Assembly: GCA_016802835.1 (NCBI GenBank)
Contig: JAEVHO010000011.1
Span: 1 to 33,227 of the forward strand
From: Micromonospora sp. ATA32
Lineage (GTDB): Bacteria > Actinomycetota > Actinomycetes > Mycobacteriales > Micromonosporaceae
DNA: 33,227 bases
Reading direction: 5' to 3'
The translations under genes were made by a program, and so were the position numbers. Of this stretch, positions 1 through 8,490 are shown one piece after another. Numbering within the stretch: position 1 is the first letter of the stretch; every line of letters begins with the position of its first letter. Under the pieces are notes generated by a model. That model did no database searches and had not been told where the DNA came from. It was given only the letters and a program-made list of their open reading frames with translations.

Positions 1-126
1 AACGTCCACCATGATCGTTCCCGACCGAAGACGCCGAGCGGGTACCGGCATGGTTCCCTCGCGGAACCATCGGTACGCGGTCTGTGGGTGCACCCCGTTG
101 CGGCGCGCCCACTCGGCAAGCTTCAT
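1..126 (-). CDS. IS607-family serine recombinase (TnpA), N-terminal part, runs off left edge
   Basis: Reading the minus strand from the ATG at 126 gives 42 uninterrupted codons to the window edge. They begin MKLAEWARRNGVHPQTAYRW, followed by FREGTMPVPARRL and SGTIMVDV. This is the MerR-like helix-turn-helix that opens IS607-type serine recombinases, in which the DNA-binding domain precedes the resolvase catalytic domain. The catalytic domain lies outside the window. The minus-strand gene faces outward, so the right end of the element should lie roughly between 127 and 185, just before the truncated host gene at 176. No terminal repeats are expected for IS607 elements and none were seen. The family assignment is by recognition of the HTH and its spacing; a stand-alone MerR-like excisionase is a less likely alternative. 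Confidence 0.8.
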   Translation of the reverse strand, partial: MKLAEWARRNGVHPQTAYRWFREGTMPVPARRLRSGTIMVDV

Positions 127-175
127 GAGACCGATACTAATACTCACGTATTCGTATGTCTGCTCACAGAAGCGA
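127..175. mobile_element. Probable right end of the IS607-type element
   Basis: This short AT-richer stretch separates the recombinase start from the first codons that look like the neighbouring host gene. It contains a small near-palindrome (TACGAATACGTGAGTA on the minus strand), which could be a recombinase binding site. The exact junction cannot be fixed without an uninterrupted homologue. Confidence 0.35.
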
Positions 176-698
176 GAACTGCTGACAACCCCCCGACCTC
201 CCCCGAGGGGTTGGTCGCCCGCTGGGTGCGCTGGGTGGCGGCGCACCGGGAGCCGGCGAACCCGATCAAGGACGGGTCGGGCCGGCACGCCGGGCACCAC
301 CAGCCCGAGGATGTCTGGTTCCTGGCGGGCACCTTCGGCGGCGGGGTGGCGCGCAACTGCATCGTGCCCGCCGGCCGGCCGCTCTTCTTCCCCGCGTTCA
401 CCGTCTGGCAGAGCCGGGCGAAGCCCGGCGAGCTGCCGGTGATCTCGAACGCCACCGGGCACGCCCAGCTGGACGGCGTGCCGCTGCCCCTGGCGACGAT
501 CGGCACGCGACCCCGTTCACGGTCCGGGGCTTCCTGAACAACGTCGTCACCGCGCTGCCGGTGCCGATCCCGGTCAGCTGCTGGGGGCTCTGGGCGAGCG
601 TCCCGCCGCCGGCGCCCGGAACGCATGAGCTGACCTTCGGCGGCAGCGACGGCGGCCGCTTCTGGGTGGAGGCGCAGTACCGGCTCACCGTCCGCTGA
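176..698 (+). pseudogene. Hypothetical protein, 5' truncated and frameshifted
   Basis: Codon usage and sense suggest a protein starting before NPPTSPEGLVARWVRW, then GRHAGHHQPEDVWFLAGTF, VPAGRPLFFPAF and DGVPLPLATIGT. Near 505-512 the frame must shift (one base missing) to continue as TPFTVRGFLNNV, PVSCWGLWASV and FWVEAQYRLTVR, ending at TGA 696-698. There is no ATG or GTG in the proper frame at the 5' end. The IS607-type element next door therefore probably removed the start. It resembles uncharacterised actinobacterial proteins of about 170-180 residues; I know no function. The shift could be a sequencing error, but the missing start is real on this sequence. Confidence 0.55.
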
Positions 699-756
699 CC
701 GCCGCCCGGCGCGCGGATCCGCCCGGCAGCAGGAGGGTGGGCGCGGGTCGGGTCCG

Positions 757-762
757 TAGACT
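757..762 (+). promoter_or_regulatory. -10 box of a probable leaderless promoter for the TetR gene
   Basis: TAGACT matches the actinobacterial -10 consensus TAnnnT and lies 10 bases before the ATG at 773, with no purine-rich ribosome site between. This spacing would place the transcript start at or next to the start codon. No convincing -35 hexamer is visible. Confidence 0.45.
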
Positions 763-772
763 TTCGACCATC

Positions 773-1372
773 ATGGGCGAGGTCAGGGATTCGGCGCGGC
801 AGCGGTTGCGGGACAGCATCGTCGACGCCGCCCGCGCGCAGACCGTCGCCGTGGGCTGGGACGGGGTACGGATGGGTGGCGTGGCCGCCGCCGCGGGGGT
901 CAGCCGGCAGACCGTCTACAACGAGTTCGCCAGCAAGGCGGGGCTGGCCGAGGCGCTGGCCCGGCGCGAGGTGGATCGGTTCGTCTCGGACGTCCGCGCC
1001 GCGCTGCGTGAGCACGGCCACGACATCCCGGCCGGCGCGTACGCGGCCATCGCGCACACCCTTGCCGAGGCGGCCGGCAATCCGCTGATCAAGGCGATCC
1101 TGACCAGCGCCCGGGGCGGCTCGGATGCGCTGCTGCCGTACCTGACCACCCGCTCCGAGCTGGTGCTCACCGAGGCGTCCGGCGCCCTGCTCGACTGGGC
1201 GCACGTGGTGCTGCCGAGCGCCGACCCGGCCGCGCTGGCGTTCGCCGCCGACACCATCGTACGCCTGGTGGTCAGCCACATCGTGATGCCCCAGGCCCCC
1301 GTCGAGCAGACCGCCCGGGCGCTCGCCGACCTTGCCGTCCACCTCTTCCTCGCCGCCGCCGAGGCCGGCTGA
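773..1372 (+). CDS. TetR/AcrR family transcriptional regulator
   Basis: This 199-residue protein has the TetR layout. An N-terminal helical DNA-binding domain carries the helix-turn-helix MGGVAAAAGVSRQTVYNEF at about residues 34-52 and the usual SKAGLAEAL after it. A hydrophobic alpha-helical ligand/dimerisation domain fills the rest. The ATG at 773 is preferred over an in-frame ATG at 737 because the family domain begins here and TAGACT sits 10 bases upstream. It is convergent with the amidohydrolase (stop codons 4 bases apart), so they are not co-transcribed. The ligand and targets are unknown; autoregulation is typical of the family but not shown here. Confidence 0.85.
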   Translation: MGEVRDSARQRLRDSIVDAARAQTVAVGWDGVRMGGVAAAAGVSRQTVYNEFASKAGLAEALARREVDRFVSDVRAALREHGHDIPAGAYAAIAHTLAEAAGNPLIKAILTSARGGSDALLPYLTTRSELVLTEASGALLDWAHVVLPSADPAALAFAADTIVRLVVSHIVMPQAPVEQTARALADLAVHLFLAAAEAG

Positions 1373-1376
1373 GCGG

Positions 1377-2454
1377 TCAGCGGACGACCCGGCCGCGCAG
1401 CACGATGCGGCCGGGGGTGCGGACCACGCCGAGGTCGGCGCGCGGGTCGGTGGGGTAGACCACCAGGTCGGCCAGGCCGCCCTCGACCAGGCCGGGGAAG
1501 CCGAGCCACTCCCGGCCCCGCCAGGAGGCGGCGGCGAGCACGTCCAGGGTGGACATGCCGGCCCGCTCGTGCAGCAGCAGCATCTCCTCGGCGGCCAGGC
1601 CGTGGTCGATGCCGCCGCCCGCGTCGGTCCCGACGTAGATCGGCACCCCCGCCTCGTACGCGGCCCGGACCACCTCCGGGAAGCGGTCCCGCAGGGCGAT
1701 CATGTGGTCGGCGTACCCGGGGAACCTCGCCCGGGCCTGCTCGGCGATCCCGCCGAAGGTCTCAATGTTGATCATCGTGGGGACCAGGGCGGTGCCCCGC
1801 CGGGCCATCTCATCGACCAGGTCCACGCTCAGCCCGGTGCCGTGCTCCACCGAGTCCACCCCGGCGCGCACCATGATCTCCACGGCCGACTCGGAGAAGG
1901 TGTGCACGGCGGCGCGTACCCCGGCGGCGTGCGCGGCCCGGACGGCGGCGGTCATGGTGTCGGCGTCCCAGGCCGGGGCCAGGTCGCCGACGCCCCGGTC
2001 GATCCAGTCGCCGACCAGCTTGACCCAGCCGTTGCCGGCCCGGGCCTGCTCGCCGACGGTCGCGGCCACCTCCGCCGCGCCGACCTCCACGCCGATGTCG
2101 CGCAGGTAGCGCTTCGGCTGGGCGATGTGCCGCCGCGCGGGCCAGTCGCGGCAGCTCCGGGTCGTCGTCAAGTTCGGGGTACGGGTACGGCGAGCCGGCG
2201 TCCCGGATCGCCAGGACCCCGGCGTCCCGGTCGGTGAACGCCAGCTCGCGGGCCTGCTCGCTGGAGGTGATCGGCGCGCCGCCCCGGGCGATGCCGATGT
2301 GGCAATGCGCGTCGATCAGGCCGGGCAGCACGAAGCCGCCGTCGGCGATCGTCTCCGCGCCGGGCACCCGTTCGAAGGTGACCCGGTCGCCGACCAGCCA
2401 CAGATCACGGACCTCGTCGTCGGGCAACACCACACCGCGTACGTGCCAGGCCAT
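1377..2454 (-). pseudogene. Amidohydrolase family (imidazolonepropionase-like) protein, one frameshift
   Basis: The first frame, from ATG 2454, reads the small beta-domain of metal-dependent amidohydrolases and the metal-binding LPGLIDAHCHIG, up to DDDPELPRLARA. The frame then breaks near 2135-2142, in the GC-rich run GCGCGGCGG. The second frame continues with RHIAQPKRYLRDIGVEV, GNGWVKLVGDW, AVHTFSESAV, DSVEHGTGLS and the metal ligand Asp in YVGTDAGGG, ending in the C-terminal beta-domain LRGRVVR. Removing one base gives 358 residues, a normal family length. A GGAGG ribosome site lies 5 bases before the ATG. The substrate cannot be told; this subgroup includes many uncharacterised cyclic-amide hydrolases and some dipeptidases. 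The break may be a real mutation or a sequence error. Confidence 0.75.
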
Positions 2455-2608
2455 TCGTCCTCCGTCTCAGTCGGTCGGGGCGGTCCGTAGGTCATTCTTC
2501 CCAACCGGCGGCACCGGGCACCGTCCGGGCCCACGCGGCCACCAGCGGCGGCCCCAGCCACCAGGCAAACCGGACGGTCACCACTCGACCACGGAGGGAG
2601 ACGAACGG

Positions 2609-2636
2609 TTGATTGACAAATTTCTTTATTTACACG
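2609..2636 (+). promoter_or_regulatory. Possible promoter upstream of the subtilase gene
   Basis: This is an unusually AT-rich stretch for this genome. It contains TTGATT (2609-2614) with a 16-base spacer to TACACG (2631-2636), and an overlapping perfect TTGACA at 2613-2618. The -10 match is weak. Confidence 0.3.
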
Positions 2637-2642
2637 TCTCTT

Positions 2643-2661
2643 GATGAAGGGATCCTTCATC
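2643..2661. promoter_or_regulatory. 19-bp inverted repeat, operator-like, upstream of the subtilase
   Basis: GATGAAGG and CCTTCATC form a perfect 8-bp inverted repeat around GAT. It sits just downstream of the AT-rich promoter-like stretch and about 73 bases before the GTG start. It could be a repressor site or a hairpin in the leader; it has no T-run and is not a typical terminator. Confidence 0.4.
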
Positions 2662-2733
2662 GCCAGGATGCTCCGAAAGTGCCCGTACATCTGGGCTTTC
2701 ACAGCCTCGCCTCACAGAAGGAGCGTCGAGACA

Positions 2734-5700
2734 GTGGCACCACGACGATGGCGCATGGCAGTAGTCGGTCTCGCGGCCGGCCTCACTCTCCCGATCGGCG
2801 CGGGCGTACCACCCGCCGCCGCCAGCCCGGACCAGACCACGGCGAAGGCGGTGGCCGCGAAGACCGACAAGAAGGTCATCGACCGGCTCGCCAAGGACGG
2901 CAAGTCCAGCTTCTGGGTCTTCCTCGACAGCAAGGCCGACCTGTCCGGGGTGGCCAAACTCCACCGCAAGGCCGACAAGGCCGCGCACGTCTACCGGACC
3001 AAGAGCGAGCACGCCAACCGCAGTCAGGCCGGCCTGCGCGCGATGCTCGCCAAGCGGGCCGCGGACTTCACCCCGTTCTGGCTGGCCAACACGATCAAGG
3101 TGACCGGCGACGCGGAGCTGCTCGGCGACATCGCCGCACGCCCCGAGGTGGCTGAGATCCTCGCCGACGACCCGGTGACCATCCCCGAGCCACTGCCCGG
3201 CGTGACCGTTCCCGCCGCCGACGCGGTCGAGTGGAACATCAACCGGATCAGCGCGCCGCAGGTCTGGACCGAGCTGGGTGTCCGTGGCGAGGGCATCGTG
3301 GTGGCCAACATCGACAGCGGCGTCGATGTCACCCACCCGGCCGTGGCGGCCAGCTACCGGGGCCGCAACGGCGACGGAACCCTCAACCACAACTACAGCT
3401 GGTTCGACCCGGCCGGGATCTGTCCGACCGCCGCGCCCTGCGACAACAACGACCATGGCACCCACACCATGGGCACCATGGTGGGTCTGGACGGCGCGAA
3501 CGTGATCGGTGTCGCCCCGGGCGCGAAGTGGATCGCCGCCAAGGGCTGTGAGACCACCAGCTGCTCACGCGCGTCGCTGCTCGCCTCCGGGCAGTGGATC
3601 GTCGCCCCCACCGACCTCAACGGCGCGAACCCGCGTCCCGACCTCGCCCCCGACGTGGTGAACAATTCCTGGGGCTCCACCGCCTACGACCCGTGGTACA
3701 CCGAGACCGTGTCGTCCTGGGTGGCCGCCGGCATCTTCCCGGCGTTCTCCAACGGCAACAGCGGTCCGAGCTGCAACACCTCGGGCAGCCCCGGCTCGTA
3801 CACGATCAGCTACAGCTCGGGCGCGTTCGACGTCAACAACGCGATCGCCAGCTTCTCCAGCCGGGGCGCCGGCGAGAACGGCGACATCAAGCCGAACATC
3901 GCCGCCCCGGGCGCCAACGTCCGATCGTCGGTGCCGGGCGGGTACGCGTCCTTCAGCGGCACCTCCATGGCCTCACCGCACACGGCCGCCACGGTGGCGC
4001 TGATGTGGTCGGCCTCCCCCGCCATCCAGGGTGACGTCGCCGCCACCCGGAGCATCCTCGACGACACCGCCATCGACGTCGACGCCACCACGTGCGGCGG
4101 CACCATCGACGACAACAACGTCTTCGGCGAGGGTCGGCTCGACGCGTACGCGGCGGTCAGCGCCACGCCACGCGGTGCGCTCGGTGCCCTCGCCGGCCAG
4201 GTCACCTCGGGCGGCGCCGCGCTGGCCGGGGCCACCGTGACGGTCACCGGCCCGATGAACCGCACCACCACCTCGGGGGCCGACGGGTCGTACGGGTTCG
4301 GCCGCCTGATGGTCGGCGACTACACCGTCACCGTCCGCAAGTTCGGCTACCTCGACGCCTCGGTCTCGTTGACGGTGACGGAGAACCAGACCGTGGACCG
4401 GGACATCGTGGTCGAGCAGGCGCCCTCGGCGACCCTCAGCGGCACGGTGACCACCTCGGCGGGGCCGGCGGCGGGCGCCACGGTCGCCGTGCTCAACACC
4501 CCGCTCACCGCCACCGCGGACGACCAGGGCCACTACCGCCTGACCGTGCCCCACGGCCAGTACGACGTCCGCTTCACCCACGCCTACCGCTGCGCCGACG
4601 AGGTGACCCGGACGGCCGCGATCGCCGCGGACACCGTCCTGGACGTCGCCATGCCGAGCCGAGTGGACGCCTTCGGCTACACGTGCGACGCCGCGGGCGG
4701 GGCGTACGTGCCGGGCACCGATCTGCTGGCGGACCTCACCGGCGACGACAAGACCGTGCCGGTGAACCTGCCGTTCGGCGTCCCGCTGTACGGCAAGACG
4801 TACCGGACCGGTTGGGTGAGCACGAACGGCGTGGTCGGCTTCGGCGCGCCGGCGACGTCGTACGGCAACACCTCGCTGCCCAACACCGCCGTGCCCAACC
4901 TGGCCCTGTACCCGTTCTGGGACGACCTGTACGTCGAGGCAGACTCGGCGGTGTACACCGCCACGGTCGGGGCCAAACCGCACCGCACGTTCGTGGTGGA
5001 GTGGCGCAACATCGCGATCCGTGCCGATCGCAGCCAGCGGCTGAGCTTCACCGCCGCCATCAGCGAGGATGGCTCCGTCGTCTACCGGTACAAGGACATC
5101 GACGGCACCGGCGCGGAGGCCGGCAACTCGGCCACCATCGGCGTGGAGAACGCCACCGGCACCGACGGGTTCCTGTACTCGTTCAACACCTCGGTGATCA
5201 GCACCGGCAGCGCCCTGGCGTTCCGCACCACGCGCAACGGCATGGCGATGGGTGTGGTCAGCGACGCCAACGACGGGCTGCCGGTGGCGGGTGCCACGGT
5301 GACCGCACAGGCAGGCGACCAGACGATCACGGACACCACCGGCGAAGACGGCTCGTACGCGATCCAGGCGCCGGCGGGCGACGCGACGATCACCATCAGC
5401 AAGGATGCCTACGAGACAAGCCAGGCACCGCTCGCCGTCGCCGCCGGCGGCGTCGTGGAGAAGTCGACAACGCTGCGCACCGCCCGGGTCAGCACCCCGG
5501 TCAGTGAGCTGGCCGTCGTCGCGCCGGCCGACCAGACCCGGGCCCGGACGGTCGGCCTGAGCAACACCGGGGGGCTCGGCACCGACTTCACGGTCACCGA
5601 GCTGAACGCAGACGGGGTGCCGCAGGACCTCGCCTGGCTGGACCTCTCCGGCGCCACGGGCACCCTGGCCAGCGGCGGCCGGCACACCGTCGGTGTGGCG

Positions 5701-6300
5701 ATCAGTACCGCCGGACTGACACCCGGGACGTACCACAGGGCCAAGCTGCGGATCGCCTCGGTCAGCGGCCGGCAGCCGGTCCTGGTCATCCCGGTCACCG
5801 TGGTGGTGCCGAGCTACGCGTTGGCGGCGGACGCCGGGGCGCAGGCGACGCACACCGACGTCGAGGGGCAGGGATGGTCGCCCGCCAAGGCCTACACCTC
5901 GGGCGGGGCCGGCTACCTCGGCAGCGCCAGCCGGTTCTCGACCAGCAAGGCGATCACCGGCACGAACGACCCGGCGCGGTTCGCCGACCAGCTCGAGGGC
6001 ATGTACGAGTACCGCGTCGACGGCCTGGCCGACGGCTACTACACGGTCGAACTGGACTTCGCCGAACTGAGCATCAAGGCCCCGAACAAGCGCGTCTTCG
6101 ACGTGCTGATAGAGGGTCAGGAGGTGCTGCCGTCGCTCGACGTCCCGGGTGAGGTCGGCAGCTTCGCCGCGCTGACCAAGACCTACACGGTGCAGGTCAC
6201 CGACGGCCAGCTCAACCTGCGGTTCGTGACGCACAAGGGCTTCGGTAAGCCGATGTTCAACGGGCTGCGGGTGATGAACCGCCCGGACCTCGTGTCCTGA
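2734..6300 (+). CDS. Secreted S8 (subtilisin-like) serine peptidase with C-terminal beta domains and a malectin-like domain
   Basis: This is a 1188-residue exported protease. GTG 2734 is chosen because AGAAGGAG lies 10 bases upstream and because a signal peptide starts there: RRW, a hydrophobic core and AAAS at about residue 30. A propeptide covers roughly 45-150. The catalytic domain shows the triad: Asp194 in ANIDSGVD, His241 in NDHGTHTMG and Ser411 in SGTSMASPH, with oxyanion Asn311 in VNNSWGS. Two carboxypeptidase-regulatory-like beta folds follow at about 495-660, then a larger beta region with FWDDLYVEADSAVY. A third regulatory-like repeat is near 875-930, an Ig-like stretch near 940-1025, and a malectin-type carbohydrate-binding domain lies at the C-terminus. 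This resembles bacillopeptidase F-like enzymes of actinomycetes. It probably digests external protein while binding wall or extracellular glycans. A separate in-frame ATG at 2641 lacks a ribosome site. Confidence 0.92.
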   Translation: MAPRRWRMAVVGLAAGLTLPIGAGVPPAAASPDQTTAKAVAAKTDKKVIDRLAKDGKSSFWVFLDSKADLSGVAKLHRKADKAAHVYRTKSEHANRSQAGLRAMLAKRAADFTPFWLANTIKVTGDAELLGDIAARPEVAEILADDPVTIPEPLPGVTVPAADAVEWNINRISAPQVWTELGVRGEGIVVANIDSGVDVTHPAVAASYRGRNGDGTLNHNYSWFDPAGICPTAAPCDNNDHGTHTMGTMVGLDGANVIGVAPGAKWIAAKGCETTSCSRASLLASGQWIVAPTDLNGANPRPDLAPDVVNNSWGSTAYDPWYTETVSSWVAAGIFPAFSNGNSGPSCNTSGSPGSYTISYSSGAFDVNNAIASFSSRGAGENGDIKPNIAAPGANVRSSVPGGYASFSGTSMASPHTAATVALMWSASPAIQGDVAATRSILDDTAIDVDATTCGGTIDDNNVFGEGRLDAYAAVSATPRGALGALAGQVTSGGAALAGATVTVTGPMNRTTTSGADGSYGFGRLMVGDYTVTVRKFGYLDASVSLTVTENQTVDRDIVVEQAPSATLSGTVTTSAGPAAGATVAVLNTPLTATADDQGHYRLTVPHGQYDVRFTHAYRCADEVTRTAAIAADTVLDVAMPSRVDAFGYTCDAAGGAYVPGTDLLADLTGDDKTVPVNLPFGVPLYGKTYRTGWVSTNGVVGFGAPATSYGNTSLPNTAVPNLALYPFWDDLYVEADSAVYTATVGAKPHRTFVVEWRNIAIRADRSQRLSFTAAISEDGSVVYRYKDIDGTGAEAGNSATIGVENATGTDGFLYSFNTSVISTGSALAFRTTRNGMAMGVVSDANDGLPVAGATVTAQAGDQTITDTTGEDGSYAIQAPAGDATITISKDAYETSQAPLAVAAGGVVEKSTTLRTARVSTPVSELAVVAPADQTRARTVGLSNTGGLGTDFTVTELNADGVPQDLAWLDLSGATGTLASGGRHTVGVAISTAGLTPGTYHRAKLRIASVSGRQPVLVIPVTVVVPSYALAADAGAQATHTDVEGQGWSPAKAYTSGGAGYLGSASRFSTSKAITGTNDPARFADQLEGMYEYRVDGLADGYYTVELDFAELSIKAPNKRVFDVLIEGQEVLPSLDVPGEVGSFAALTKTYTVQVTDGQLNLRFVTHKGFGKPMFNGLRVMNRPDLVS

Positions 6301-6315
6301 TTCAGGGGGGGTGGC

Positions 6316-6347
6316 GTGGGGCCCGGCCGTTTCCGGCCGGGCCCCAC
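6316..6347. terminator. Strong bidirectional terminator hairpin between subtilase and ffh
   Basis: A perfect 14-bp inverted repeat (GTGGGGCCCGGCCG at 6316-6329 and its complement at 6334-6347) surrounds a TTTC loop. It sits between two convergent genes. There is no long T-run, as is usual in high-GC actinobacteria. Confidence 0.8.
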
Positions 6348-6393
6348 GTCTGCCACCAGCGGTGCCGGGGCCGACATGCGTCGGCGACCCGCC

Positions 6394-7952
6394 TCAGCGG
6401 GGGCGGTTGTCGCCCTTGCCGAGCTTGTTGAAGTCGATCTTCGGCAGCTTGAAGCCCGGCGGCAGGCCCTGGCCTCCGCCGAGGTCGTTCGGGTCCATGC
6501 CCCGGCGGGAGCTGCGGCATGCCCCCCCGGGAAACCGCCCGGCAGCCCGGCGCCCGCACCGGTACGCGGCCGGCCGCCGCCCTTGGTGCCCTTGCGCTTG
6601 TTCTTCGGCGACTTGGTCGCCTTTCGCCGGCCGCCGCCGGGCAGGCCCATCATGCCGCCCATCTGCTTCATCATCTTCTGCGCGTCGGCGAAGCGGTTGA
6701 GCAGCTGGTTGACGTCCATGACGGTGACCCCGGAGCCGTTGGCGATCCGGGCCCGGCGGGAGCCGTTGATGATCTTCGGGGTGGTCCGCTCGCCCGGGGT
6801 CATGGAGCGGATGATCGCGGTGACCCGGTCGAAGTGGCTGTCGTCAAGCTCGGAGAGCTGGTCCTTCATCTGCCCCATGCCGGGCATCATGGCCAGCACG
6901 TTCGCGATCGGGCCCATCCGACGGACCGCGATGAGCTGGTCGAGGAAGTCCTCCAGGGTGAACTGCTCACCGCCCATCAGCTTGGCGGTCATCTTCTCCT
7001 TCTGATCGGTGTCGAAGGCCTGCTCGGCCTGCTCGATCAGAGTGAGGACGTCGCCCATGCCGAGGATCCGGCTGGCCATCCGGTCGGGGTGGAAGACGTC
7101 GAAGTCCTCCAGCTTCTCGCCGGTGGAGGCGAAGAGGATCGGCTGCCCGGTGACCTCCCGTACGGAGAGCGCGGCGCCACCGCGGGCGTCGCCGTCGAGC
7201 TTCGACAGCACCACGCCGGTGATGCCGACGCCGTCGCGGAACGCCTCGGCGGTCCGCACCGCGTCCTGACCGACCATCGCGTCGACGACGAAGATGACCT
7301 CGTCCGGGTCGACGGCGTCGCGGATGTCGGCGGCCTGCTGCATCATCTCGGCGTCGATACCGAGTCGGCCGGCGGTGTCGACGATGACGATGTCCCGGGC
7401 GGCCCGCTTGGCGTGCTCGATCGAGGCCCGGGCGACCTGCACCGGGTCGCCGACGCCATTGCCGGGCTCCGGGGCGTACACCTCGACGCCGGCGCGGCCA
7501 CCGAGCACCTGGAGCTGCCCGACGGCGTTGGGGCGCTGCAGGTCGGCGGCGACCAGCAGCGGTTGGTGGCCCTGGGCCTTGAGCCAGCGGGCCAGCTTGC
7601 CGGCGAGGGTGGTCTTACCGGAACCCTGGAGGCCGGCGAGCATGATCACGGTCGGCGGCTGCTTGGCGAACTGGAGCCGCCGCCCCTCGCCGCCGAGGAC
7701 GTTGACCAGCTCCTCGTTGACGATCTTGATGATCATCTGCGCGGGGTTGAGCGCCTGGGAGACCTCGGCCCCCCGCGCACGTTTCTTGAGGTTCGCGATG
7801 AAGCCCTTGACCACCGGCAGGGCGACGTCGGCCTCCAGCAGCGCCATCCGGATCTCGCGCGCGGTGGCGTCGATGTCGGCGTCGGTGAGCCGGCCCTTGC
7901 CGCGGAGCTTGGTGAAGATCCCGGACAGGCGGTCACTCAAGGTGTCAAACAC
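6394..7952 (-). CDS. ffh: Signal recognition particle protein Ffh (SRP54)
   Basis: This is the GTPase that binds signal sequences with the SRP RNA and delivers ribosomes to the membrane. From GTG 7952 the protein starts MFDTLSDRLSGIF. It shows the N domain, then the G domain with G1 GLQGSGKT (about 107-114), VDTAGR and SKLDGDARGG. The Met-rich M domain includes MKDQLSELDD and MTPGERTTPKII, and a basic Gly-rich tail follows. The tail reads GAGLPGGFPGG and then loses frame: a run of seven G near 6512-6518 and a run of four G near 6530 each contain one G too many. Correcting both restores MPQLPPGMDPNDLGG, PPGFKLPKIDFNKL and GDNRPR, with TGA at 6394-6396 (518 residues). Uncorrected, the frame runs on to 6183. 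Because the gene is essential, sequence error is the simplest explanation, though the tail itself may tolerate change. Confidence 0.93.
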
Positions 7953-8098
7953 ACGAACATCCCGTTTGTCAGTTTTTCGGCGGGTACAAGTCAGCTGGCG
8001 CGCACAAGGCCGGCCATCCGCAAGGGTAACCGTCCCACCTCGCCGATGCTTCCCGCCGGCCCAGCCGCGCCCGGCTAGCCACAGGACCGAGCGAACCG

Positions 8099-8211
8099 TC
8101 AACGGCCTCCGCCGACCAGGACCTCACGGATCGTCCGCAGAAAATCTTGAACTCGAGCCACAGCTGTGGCAGTTCGTCGAGCGAGGTGCGGCGCAGGAAT
8201 CGCCCGACCGG
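8099..8211 (-). pseudogene. Remnant of the C-terminus of a WcaJ-type sugar transferase
   Basis: The minus strand reads PVGRFLRRTSLDELPQLW, then jumps directly to LEFKIF and, after one missing base, RTIREVLVGGGR and TGA at 8099-8101. The intact transferase at 25213-26694 has PVGRFLRRSSLDELPQLW and DVKIVLRTIREVVVGGGR in the same positions, separated by about 75 residues that are absent here. The nucleotide match is also clear (the CTCCGCCGACCA start, GCGGCGCAGGAA). The internal deletion ends in short matching CTGTGG/CTCTGG words, consistent with slippage between micro-repeats. It is the left half of a wcaJ whose right half is at 19693-19816. Confidence 0.8.
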
Positions 8212-8240
8212 TATATGCCGCAGGATCGATGTCCGCGCAG

Positions 8241-8388
8241 CTAGTCGTCCGTGGGCGATTCGACACCGGCGGCTCGACAGATCCGCCGCACCGTCTCCCG
8301 GTTGTAACCAGTCACCTTGACGATCGTCGTCTGTCGCACGCCATCACGGGCGGCGCGGACGATGGCCTCCGCCAGCCGGCCCCGAGCC
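8241..8388 (-). pseudogene. C-terminal fragment of a small helix-turn-helix protein fused to the rmlC remnant
   Basis: The minus strand encodes GRLAEAIVRAARDGVRQTTI, then VKVTGYNRETVRRICRAAG and a TAG stop at 8241-8243. This is the C-terminal HTH seen in many small actinobacterial hypothetical proteins. Its own N-terminus is missing. The fragment begins exactly where the rmlC coding sequence breaks off (about 8382-8388), so it marks a recombination joint. In the frame of this fragment an ATG at 8456 precedes it, but those codons are rmlC sequence read out of frame. Confidence 0.55.
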
Positions 8389-8490
8389 GGTCGAAGCGGT
8401 ACCACTCCATGAACAGCCCGCGTGGGTCGCCGTGTTGCTGTGGGGTGATCTCCCAAGCTCCCCGTCGATGCTCAGCGGGCGGATCTTCAT
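8382..8490 (-). pseudogene. rmlC: rmlC remnant (dTDP-4-dehydrorhamnose 3,5-epimerase, first ~36 codons)
   Basis: ATG 8490 overlaps the rmlA stop codon in an ATGA. Translation begins [10 protein letters not shown], then shifts frame (GGGGAGCTTGG, one base missing or two added) to AWEITPQQHGDPRGLFMEWY and RFDRLG. This is the N-terminus of the RmlC cupin epimerase, including the conserved HGDPRG-F segment. The remaining ~165 residues, with the active-site His and Tyr, are gone. They are replaced by an unrelated HTH fragment. The gene cannot make an epimerase, so dTDP-rhamnose synthesis needs another rmlC elsewhere in the genome, if it occurs. Confidence 0.8.

Noticed and set aside
398-1342. Long minus-strand reading frame (314 codons) opposite the hypothetical and TetR genes
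   Set aside because: It is the antisense shadow of high-GC coding DNA; its composition (Gly/Arg/Ala/Val-rich low complexity) has no family features.
3973-6234. 753-codon minus-strand frame inside the protease gene
   Set aside because: It is exactly antisense to a well-supported protease with intact domains; no motif or ribosome site supports it.
6519-8078. 519-codon plus-strand frame opposite ffh
   Set aside because: It is antisense to ffh, whose GTPase motifs are unmistakable; the frame is a GC-bias artefact.
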